Source: Hahella sp. KA22
GTDB taxonomy: Bacteria > Pseudomonadota > Gammaproteobacteria > Pseudomonadales > Oleiphilaceae
DNA: 64,000 nt
NCBI RefSeq assembly: GCF_004135205.1
Contig: NZ_CP035490.1
Span: 5,251,644-5,315,643, forward strand
Direction: 5' to 3'
This document shows, piece by piece, positions 8,848 to 16,400 of this stretch. Position 1 is the first letter of the stretch. Each line of letters starts with the position of its first letter. A program made the position numbers and the translations under genes. The notes beneath the pieces are model-generated. The model was not told the DNA's origin, searched no databases, and worked only from the letters and a program-made list of their open reading frames with translations.

Positions 8848-9276
8848 CTACTCGCAGCATGCCAGCAGCAACGCGCTGATTTCTCTTCTCAATTCCAGGT
8901 CGTTAGTGGACTGCGCCAGCTTGTCGGCCTCCACCAGCAGCTCGCGGGCGGCGTCGCGTTCGCCGTCGTCATACAACCGGTTAGCCATGGCGAAAGTTAT
9001 GGAGGCGGAATAGTCGATCAGGTTTTTCTCGTTGGCGTATCGCAGCGCCTTGCGATAGATCTTTAGCGCCTGATTGAGGTCACAGGTAAAATCCGCCAGC
9101 GCCTCCCACTGAAAAGGATGATTGCGTGGGGAGAACTCGTTGTTTTCACACAGCTTCCGCAGCGCCTGATAATTGCGCCATAACGCTTTGGTGTCGCCTT
9201 CCGCCGAGGCGTTGACGATATCCACCGCCAACTGGTGTATTTCATCGAAAAAAGGCAGGGCGATTCCAGAAGACAT
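8848..9276 (-). CDS. TPR-like helical protein
   Basis: A 142-residue acidic, all-helical protein without signal peptide. Helix pairs such as QALKIYRKALRYANEKN and ARELLVEADKLAQSTND, with spacing of alanine and large residues typical of tetratricopeptide repeats, suggest a two- to three-repeat superhelix of the kind used for protein binding. It ends in LLLACCE. No catalytic motif. The 64-residue gene upstream on the same strand shares a similar stretch (NDLEL), suggesting the two belong together. Function unknown; an adaptor or immunity role is conceivable but not supported. Confidence 0.65.
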   Translation of the reverse strand: MSSGIALPFFDEIHQLAVDIVNASAEGDTKALWRNYQALRKLCENNEFSPRNHPFQWEALADFTCDLNQALKIYRKALRYANEKNLIDYSASITFAMANRLYDDGERDAARELLVEADKLAQSTNDLELRREISALLLACCE

Positions 9277-9347
9277 AGGCGGGCTGCGTCAGATAGCGGG
9301 GAAACCTGCGGGAACCATAACCCGCAGGTTTCCGGTGGGTAAAGTCA

Positions 9348-9542
9348 TCATGCTCCCCGCGCTCGAATGCGGCGGAGAGTGTAGCGCCGATCACGACTGT
9401 AGTGTTCGGCCAACTCCAGATCGTTATCGCCGGTCGCCCGGGAGAGTTCCAACAGACGCTCGAGTTCTCCACTTTGCTCCAGTTGCTCGATGTACTCCTT
9501 CATAAGCTTAACGACATTCTGCGTTCTCTGAGTGTCCGCCAT
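9348..9542 (-). CDS. Small helical protein of unknown function
   Basis: 64 residues, highly charged and helical, with a good ribosome binding site (AGGAG, 6-bp spacing, ATG). It contains ELERLLELSRATGDNDLELAE-like sequence, resembling the C-terminus of the downstream TPR-like protein (STNDLELRREI). It is transcribed toward that gene with a 71-base gap. I do not recognise the family. It may be the first gene of a two-gene unit whose promoter lies in the hairpin-rich region beyond 9543. Confidence 0.6.
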   Translation of the reverse strand: MADTQRTQNVVKLMKEYIEQLEQSGELERLLELSRATGDNDLELAEHYSRDRRYTLRRIRARGA

Positions 9543-9950
9543 AGCAGTCTCCTTTTCTATTTATTTCTTATAAGGTCCTGTCCCACGTACATCCAGGGAC
9601 GTCCTGAGCACTGATTACAGCGAGAAATGCACTGGGGAGTTGTTACAAGTCCCCATACTTAATATGTAGAAGATGAAACCGGCGGACGCAAGTCGCAATT
9701 TTCGCCCCGATTGGGTGAACTGCGTTAATTTACGCGGCAAAACAGCCGATTGTGAGCGCTTTTTGATAACGAAAATAATTAGGCGCCGATTGAGGGAAAC
9801 GGTAGCTCCAGGGGATAAGTTCCTGGGACGGGATAGTGAGATCGGACACCCTGGCGATACGCCTGCCCGCCTTGTTTTCGGGTGCGCAGCCTTGGACCTC
9901 TCCCAGCTTACTCTCCTTGAAATCCGCCTCGGCGGAGACATCGAAGTAAT

Positions 9951-10087
9951 ATTAACATGGCAATGATATTGGCATGTTAATCATCAGGCGCATGGATGCG
10001 CCTGCGCGGCGTTAAGCCGCGGGAGACAGGGCCTGACATGTGCAGGCCCTGTCGTTGCAGACAAATAGAAGGAAGCTATTTGTCTGC
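9951..10087. other. Stack of four to five consecutive hairpins
   Basis: Adjacent inverted repeats: 9951-9964/9968-9981 (14-bp arms, one mismatch); 9985-9992/9997-10004 (8-bp perfect, TGGA loop); 10005-10010/10016-10021 (6-bp perfect); 10025-10035/10043-10053 (11-bp perfect, 7-nt loop); 10057-10068/10076-10087 (12-bp perfect, 7-nt loop). A tiny stem at 9923-9936 precedes them. None is followed by a clear T-run. They could form a structured RNA from either strand, act as a transcription barrier beyond the NRPS operon, or be targets for a DNA-binding protein. Confidence 0.7.
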
Positions 10088-10139
10088 CTGATTAATAGTG
10101 GAAGTCGCTTTGATTTCGCCCATCCCTTCAAACAAACAA

Positions 10140-10168
10140 CCGGTGACGGCGATTCCGCCAGTCACCGG
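10140..10168 (-). terminator. Intrinsic terminator of the NRPS operon
   Basis: A GC-rich stem (CCGGTGACGGCG paired with CGCC-A-GTCACCGG, loop ATTC) lies 27 bases past the stop of the carbon-nitrogen hydrolase gene. On the minus strand it is followed by GTTGTTTGTTTG, a T-rich tail. Confidence 0.75.
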
Positions 10169-10194
10169 GCAGTCAAGGCTAACTTCTATACCCG

Positions 10195-10947
10195 TCAGAC
10201 AGTTCTGACGTAACCGGACCAGCCGGCTTCGGTTTTGACGCCGATAACCAAGGCTTCGCCGGTTTGCGGTCCCTGGGCCAACAGGTCGCCGCTTGGGATC
10301 CATACTGCGCTTTTGCCAATCGGCTCCCAGCCGCCGGAAGGCCCGCTGAAGTTCGACATGATGACGCACATGCCGTGGGTCTGTGCGTAGTCCTGTAACT
10401 TGGCGGTGTCTTCGGCATAGCCGCCAGCGGTAATCAATACCGAGCTTAAATACGCGACGGCTCCGGCGGCGGCCGTGTTGCGGGCATGGGTGGCGACGCC
10501 GGTATCCGCACAGATAGCCAACCCTAATGCAACGCCCTGAAGCGTAAACACCTTTTCGTCGGCGCCTGGCGCAAAGTGCTGATCCTCACCGGGATGTAAA
10601 TGCATTTTGCTGTAGTGAAATACCGGCGCTTCCGGGCTGATGACAAAGAGTCCGATGTGAGGCTTGCCTTCCCCCTCCTGCACCGGCGCGCCAACCATCA
10701 GCGTCACGCCCTGTTCTCGCGCCGCCGCTTGAAACGGCGCCAGACGAGCATCCGTATCGGTGAACGCCAACTCCCTCGCCAGGTCCGGCTCATATCCCGT
10801 CAGAGAAAGCTCAGGAAAAATGACCACATTGGCGCCTTCTTCGACCGCCGCCGCTATCAACCGCAAATGCCTCCGCGTATTTTCCTCAACATCCCCTCGC
10901 ACCGGGCCGAACTGAGCCGCGGCTATTTTGAAATCGCCTTGCATCAT
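10195..10947 (-). CDS. Carbon-nitrogen hydrolase (nitrilase superfamily)
   Basis: 250 residues from the ATG at 10947, which has AAGGA four bases upstream; an earlier in-frame ATG lacks such a site. The Glu-Lys-Cys triad is E46 in IFPELSLTGYEP, K114 in HYSKMHLHPGE and C146 in LGLAICADTG. The family hydrolyses amides, carbamoyls or nitriles, or transfers acyl groups. The substrate is not predictable. It is the last gene of the minus-strand operon that contains the NRPSs, 85 bases after azlD, and could deprotect or degrade a peptide product, release ammonia, or be unrelated housekeeping. Confidence 0.85.
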   Translation of the reverse strand: MMQGDFKIAAAQFGPVRGDVEENTRRHLRLIAAAVEEGANVVIFPELSLTGYEPDLARELAFTDTDARLAPFQAAAREQGVTLMVGAPVQEGEGKPHIGLFVISPEAPVFHYSKMHLHPGEDQHFAPGADEKVFTLQGVALGLAICADTGVATHARNTAAAGAVAYLSSVLITAGGYAEDTAKLQDYAQTHGMCVIMSNFSGPSGGWEPIGKSAVWIPSGDLLAQGPQTGEALVIGVKTEAGWSGYVRTV

Positions 10948-11032
10948 AGATTCCTTGATAAATTGCACGTGCCTGTCAGTCATTAGGCAGCCCTGGCGCA
11001 GCATCGCCACACGCCAAGGCTCAATGGGCCGG

Positions 11033-11347
11033 TTATATCATTTTCAGAAGCACAAAAACGGCCACGCCCAACGAGCTGGACAGTATAAGCCGTTTAGTGA
11101 ACAACATGATCGCAAATGTGGCCACTGACGCTAAAAAATAGGGGTGCGTCAACAGACCCAACGACACCTCTTTCTCCACGAAAACCACCGCTGGGGCGAC
11201 AAGCGCAGCGATGACCGCCGCCGGCGTCATGCGCAGAATGTTTTCCACTTTGGGGGGCAAGGGTTTCCCGGCCCAGACCACCCAGGGCAGATAACGGGGA
11301 AGAAACGCGCACACTGCGATCAATGCAATCAGAATATAAATATCCAT
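11033..11347 (-). CDS. azlD: AzlD-type branched-chain amino acid exporter subunit
   Basis: About 104 residues with four hydrophobic segments and the AzlD hallmarks FLPRYLPWVVW near the N-terminus and RMTPAAVIAALVAP in the middle. AzlD is the small partner of AzlC in exporting leucine, isoleucine, valine or amino acid analogues such as 4-azaleucine. The start at 11347 lies 1 base after the azlC stop with GGAAAG upstream, so the two are translationally coupled. Its place between NRPS-associated genes suggests export of an amino-acid-like or small peptide product. Confidence 0.85.
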   Translation of the reverse strand: MDIYILIALIAVCAFLPRYLPWVVWAGKPLPPKVENILRMTPAAVIAALVAPAVVFVEKEVSLGLLTHPYFLASVATFAIMLFTKRLILSSSLGVAVFVLLKMI

Positions 11348-11348
11348 C

Positions 11349-12137
11349 TCAGCTTTCCTTAACCTCTTCCACAACCACTTCCGCGTTTTTCACCGGAACC
11401 CATCGACCGTACAACACGCCGGCGGCGACGCCTGCGACCGTCCCCAGAATGGTTCCCAATCCGTATGGCGCATGATGCGCCAGTATCGCCGTCAGGCCTG
11501 CGACCGAGACGATGCAATAGGCTTTTCTATCCACCAGGCAGGACGCCAGCATGGCGACAAACAAAGCGGTCATGGGGAAGTCAACGCCGGAACCCGCCCA
11601 CTCAAGCAGTGCGGAACCGACCAGAATGCCGACCACGGTGGCGATCGTCCAGGCGCCATAAATGGAGAACGATCCGCCCAGATAAAACCATTGGCGGGCC
11701 GTCACCGGCGCGTCTTTATCTTTGAATTTTTCAACAAAGATAAAGAACAGCGCATCGATCAGGCCAAACCCCATCACCAGTTTCCACCCGGGGGAAATAT
11801 CATTGACTTTGTCCCGCAGCACGATGCTGTAAATCATCATGCGCAGACTCAACGTGAGCACCGTCAGCAGAACCACTGTCCAGCTCGCAGACTCCTGCAG
11901 CATCATGTAGACGACAAACTGAATGGTTCCCGAGTTCGCCAACATGGCCAGCAGCAACGTCTGCAGACCGGTCAACCCACTGGTGACGCCCAACGCCCCG
12001 GCTATCATCGCCATCGGTATGGCGGAGAGAATAAACGGGGACATGGCTTTCACGCCGTCCAGGAAGTGCTTTTGTCTTAACTCCGAGTTTAATGGCTGTC
12101 CGGAGCTGTCATCCGGTTTTGCGGCCACACTTTCCAT
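11349..12137 (-). CDS. azlC: AzlC-type branched-chain amino acid exporter subunit
   Basis: About 262 residues, six to eight membrane segments, PF03591-type. The conserved start of the domain is FLDGVKAMSPFILSAIPMAM, and the FG(L)-I-D-A-L-F motif appears as GFGLIDALFFIF. The ATG at 12137 has GGAG nine bases upstream; earlier in-frame starts at 12152 and 12170 are possible. With AzlD it forms an exporter of branched-chain or modified amino acids. It follows the ATP-grasp gene by 55 bases, and both are within the NRPS transcription unit. Confidence 0.85.
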   Translation of the reverse strand: MESVAAKPDDSSGQPLNSELRQKHFLDGVKAMSPFILSAIPMAMIAGALGVTSGLTGLQTLLLAMLANSGTIQFVVYMMLQESASWTVVLLTVLTLSLRMMIYSIVLRDKVNDISPGWKLVMGFGLIDALFFIFVEKFKDKDAPVTARQWFYLGGSFSIYGAWTIATVVGILVGSALLEWAGSGVDFPMTALFVAMLASCLVDRKAYCIVSVAGLTAILAHHAPYGLGTILGTVAGVAAGVLYGRWVPVKNAEVVVEEVKES

Positions 12138-12192
12138 ACTAAAGAACTCCATCACTGCAAATTTTTTCAAGGCCGGACATAACGCCGCCGCT

Positions 12193-13386
12193 TCAACCTA
12201 CGGTCACGACAGGGGTGAACAGCTTCAGGTGCTCATCCCGGCTTTGCGGACTGTCGGATTCAAAGATCATCCAGCCGATACGGTCATAGAATCCCGTGCT
12301 GGACTTGATCTTGTCGCCGATGCTGGCGTCCTGCTTTTGTTTAAGCACGTTCACGCTGCTTTCGAATTGAGCTGGAAATGAAAACGCCTGCAGTTCGCCT
12401 TCCTGCGCCATCACAAATTCAATGCTGACCAGACGCTCCTGGGTCTTGATCGGCGCTGGAACGGTTTTATCCGCGAGGAAATTAAACTGATCCGCAAATA
12501 CTTCCGCGCCAGTGCTGAAATGGATCAGATCGGTGATGAAGTCGCCGCCGAAGCGCGAATGCAGCTCTATGATTTCTATCTTGTCGCCGTCCACTTTGAA
12601 CTCAACATGGAAGGGGCAATTGCGCATGCTCAGCGCCTCAAACACCTGCTGGAAATATTCCGCGAAGGTTTCCAGGTGGGGATGGCGGGTGTAGAAAGTG
12701 TGGCCGGTTTCGACAAAGTAGGGGGCATCCGTCGTGCGCTTTTCCGTCAAACCGTAATAGTAAACCTGACCATCGAAGACCTGCCCTTCCACACTGAACT
12801 CTTTACCGCCGATGTAGCTTTCCACGGTAAGCTCGGTTTTATCGCCGCCATAAGGATGGCTGCGAACGCGCTCCAGATAACCTTCCACTTCCGGATAGGA
12901 AGACAGCAGTTGCACGCAAATGCTTCCTCCCAGGCGCACCGGCTTGACCACCACCGGAAAGTCGACGGAAAGCAATGCTTCCGCCAATTCAGCGACCGTG
13001 GTTCTGAACGACTGAACCGAGGACAACCCTCTTTCCACCAGGGTGTGGCGCATCAGACTTTTATCAATGCTGAACAGCTCCACGTCTTCACTATGCCCGG
13101 CGAAGCCGAAGTGTTTGCGCACTTTGGCGGCGATGGTGAGTCCGGCTTCAGCGGTGGAAATGACCTGAGTGCAGGCTTCCGCCTCCACCAGCTTGATCAC
13201 GGCGTCCACATCGGAGGGAGAGCACGCCACAGCTTTGGCGTTTTGCGGCCACCAGGAAGCGGGAATGCGATCAATCCGCTCCTGCATGTCGATAAACACA
13301 AATTCGTGCGCGCAGTTTCCCGCTTGGCTGAGAATGGACTGCGCAACGTCCAGATTAAACGGCAATGGCAATATGGCCAGTTTCAT
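12193..13386 (-). CDS. ATP-grasp ligase, NRPS cluster
   Basis: 397 residues from the ATG at 13386, preceded by AAGGA at 7-base spacing. The ATP-grasp fold is shown by FPVVVKPVRLGGSICVQLL (phosphate-clamping Lys and Gly loop), EFSVEGQVFDG, and the metal/ATP motif IEIIELHSRFGGDF, where the usual E-x-N-x-R is E-L-H-S-R. The N-terminal pre-ATP-grasp part contains a Rossmann-like half. The family joins a carboxylate to an amine through an acylphosphate, as in L-amino-acid ligases and D-Ala-D-Ala ligase. Next to NRPSs with damaged condensation domains it may form a peptide or amide bond outside the assembly line. Substrates unknown. Confidence 0.8.
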   Translation of the reverse strand: MKLAILPLPFNLDVAQSILSQAGNCAHEFVFIDMQERIDRIPASWWPQNAKAVACSPSDVDAVIKLVEAEACTQVISTAEAGLTIAAKVRKHFGFAGHSEDVELFSIDKSLMRHTLVERGLSSVQSFRTTVAELAEALLSVDFPVVVKPVRLGGSICVQLLSSYPEVEGYLERVRSHPYGGDKTELTVESYIGGKEFSVEGQVFDGQVYYYGLTEKRTTDAPYFVETGHTFYTRHPHLETFAEYFQQVFEALSMRNCPFHVEFKVDGDKIEIIELHSRFGGDFITDLIHFSTGAEVFADQFNFLADKTVPAPIKTQERLVSIEFVMAQEGELQAFSFPAQFESSVNVLKQKQDASIGDKIKSSTGFYDRIGWMIFESDSPQSRDEHLKLFTPVVTVG

Positions 13387-13434
13387 GTCTGATCCTTGAT
13401 TCATAAGTTGTTATTAATACGCAAGTCTCAACAA

Positions 13435-13462
13435 AGGCCCCACGCCGTCAGGCGCAGGGCCT
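13435..13462 (-). terminator. Imperfect terminator-like hairpin after the last NRPS gene
   Basis: Arms 13451-13462 and 13435-13446 pair over 10 of 12 positions with a 4-nt loop. On the minus strand the stem is followed by TTTGTTG. It lies between the NRPS stop and the ATP-grasp start and may attenuate transcription into the downstream genes. Confidence 0.45.
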
Positions 13463-13467
13463 CAACG

Positions 13468-16400
13468 TCATTTGGACAGTCGCATCAGCTCGCTGACCGC
13501 TGCAGCGGTTTCCGCCGGTTTGGTCCGGCAGAAGTAATGGCCTCCGTCAGCCAGCTCAACCAACGCTACTGACTCGCACACCTTGCTCCATCCCAGGTAC
13601 TGCTCCCGGTACTGCGGCGTCAGGGGATCGTCTTGCGCAGCCACCATCGTCAGAGGCAATGTCATAGGCGTTCCGTTTTCCGTTAAATCAGCAAGGTAAC
13701 GGTTGGCGCCGCAGGCGTCGTGACGGAAGGCTTTCACCAATTGCGCCAACTGGGGCTCGGACAATGCATTCAGATCGCCATAGCCAGTCTGCGTCACCAG
13801 CCACTCACCCACGTCCTTCAACGGCATGGATTCCAGCTCGGCCGCAAGGCTTCGGGAACGCTCCGCGTCAGGCAGTAACTTACCGCCGATAAATACGCCG
13901 GCGACACGGCCGCTCTTCTGTAGCAGTCCGGCGGTGGCCAGGGCAGCGGCGCTGCCGACGCAATGTCCCCAGATGAAGACATCGCCACTGATGTTAGCGC
14001 TGATTTCCGCTGCCGCCTTCTTCGCCAGCTCCTCAACGGACAACAGCGTTTCGCCGGTATCGCTCAGGTTATGCCCCGGGGGCTCCACGGCGAAAACCTG
14101 CACTTCAGCGTTCATTTCCGCGAGACGTTCGGCAAATGGTTTGAAGTTAATGGCGTTGCCGCCCGCATAGGGGAAGCACACCAGCGTGACGGGCGCCGAA
14201 CGCCGATCAGGGGTCAGCGCCACCAGAATGTCGGCCTCGTCGGCGGGCATTTTCTTTCTGGCGACATCCGCCAGCGGCGCCAGAGTGGAGTTGCGCATGA
14301 GGTCCACCAGGGAGATCAGCCCTTCCAGCAGTATCGTGACTTTCATCGCCGCCAGAGAGTTGCCGCCCAGGTCAAAGAAGTTATCGTTGCGTCCAATATT
14401 CTCTTGGGGAATCTTGAGCGCCTGCGCCCAGGCCGCTGCGATGCGCGCCTCCACAGCGTCCAGCGGCGCCTGTTGTTCCGTCGCAGTCTCGATAGATTTG
14501 CCCTGCTGCAACGCCGGCTTGCGGAACGTCAACGCAGCAGTCCCATTAACAAGCTCAACGCCGCCATCCTGCACATAGCGCCCTTTCAGATCCGTGTGTC
14601 GCAATCCCAGGCCGTTCAGGACCGGATTAACCTCAGTCTCCAGCTTGTCCGCCTCAGCGTTGACAAAATACAGGTCTCCGATAGCGCCAACAGGAATAAA
14701 ACGCCCGGATTCTCCCAGGAGATAAACGCCCGTATCCGCCCCCGCCGGTTCTGGGCGCTGCGTCAGATTCGCAGGGATGTTAGCGCCCTGCTCTGCAATG
14801 GCCGCCAGTTCCTGTTGCGTCAGAATGGGCTGGCGTCTGGGGTCCGCTTTAGGGTCCTGAGTCATACTCTCAAAGATAGTGAGATAGTATTGCGCGAAGT
14901 TCTCCACCTGCTCCGCCGTGAACGCGTGCTCGTGGTAATGCAGGCTGAGTTTGACGTCGTCAGTGAAGAAGTGGCGGCAGAACTCAGCCCGAATCGCAAA
15001 CTCCGTCTCCGAGTTCGCACGCACGTCCAGCAGATTGAACTCCGGCATTTCCTTGAGTTCTTTCAACAGATAGAAATGGGTGTAGTTGAAAGCCGTGTCG
15101 AACAGCGGCTCCTGCGTCCCGATATCCTGCTTCATACGCGCCATGGGATAGCGACGATGCGGCAGCAGCGCAGCTTCCGCCTGATACACACGCTGGATCA
15201 GCCCGGCCCAGGATTCCGCGTCGACATCCACCCGGAACGGCACGGTGTTGAGGAAAAGCCCGATCGCCTTGGTGGCGTCTTCCGCTTCAGGGCGGCCGCT
15301 ATGCTCGTAGCCGGTCATGACGTCAGCATCGCCAGACACCACACTCAGGAATTTAAGGTGCGCCGCCATCAACAGGGTTTTGACCGGAACGGCTAATTGA
15401 TCCGCCAGCGCAATGATCCTGTCGGACAGCTGCTTGCTGATGTCCACCTCATGAAACAGCACGGACAATTCCGACACAGGCTGAGCGATATCCAGTTTGG
15501 GCAGGCGAGTATAAGTCGCGCCATCCAGCATATTCTCCCAGAACGCACGGTCACTGACGGAGCGCAACGATTGGGCTTCCAGGCCGATGTAATTGCGGAT
15601 GTGATTGTCCACCAGGGGCTCGTCAAAGGTTCCGCCCTGCAGCAGGGTGTTGTATATGCGGAATAATTGCGTATGCACCAGGGTGATGCTCCAGCCGTCG
15701 AGAGCGGAGTTATGCTGACTGAGCACATAGCGGTACATGTTATCGCGCAGGACATGCACATGCAGGCGCACCAGACCAGGCTGATTCCATTCAAAGCGAT
15801 ACGCTTTCTCTTCCGCCAGCCAGTTCTGATGCCACTGCTCCTGCTCTGCTTCGCTCATTCCCCGCAAGTCATGACAGTACAACGGCGCCTCCACGTCTGT
15901 ATGCACCATCTGGATGTACTCGTCGAAGCCATCCAGGTGATAACTGGTGCGGAAGATCGGATTGCGCTTGACCAGAATGTCCGCGGCGCGCTTGAACACT
16001 TCCAGATTGATCGGGCTCTCGATGATGTAGCTGATAATGTCGTGATATTGCGCCGTACCGAAAGTCAGTTCGTTCTGGAATATCAACCCCGCCTGCAACA
16101 TGGACAGCGGATAGGCGTCATCAACGCCTTGCGGCAGGCGCTGGCGATCCTGCTCGCCCAACAGTTCAAACGCCTCAAAACGGTGCTGCTGAAGCTCGCC
16201 TTTTTCCTCTTCCATCGCCTGCGCCAACGTCGCGATCGTGGGGTTGGCGAACAATTGCTGGAAGGTGAACTCCAGATCGAATTTTCTGGCCTTGGCGAGA
16301 ACGGTGACGAAGTGAATCGAGTTGCCGCCAATCGCGAAAAAGTTATCGTGCACGCCAACCCGGGGCAGCTGCAGCACCTCACGCCAGATGTCCGCCAGAA

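Larger units (their letters stand above)
9543..10194. other. Non-coding region with serial inverted repeats
   Basis: No gene with credible codon use. Short open frames here lack a ribosome binding site. From 9923 to 10087 there are five to six successive inverted repeats, listed as a separate feature, followed by a terminator at 10140-10168. Confidence 0.65.

Noticed and set aside
9673-9966. 97-codon open frame on the plus strand in the hairpin-rich gap
   Set aside because: No ribosome binding site, no family resemblance, and runs into the inverted-repeat array.
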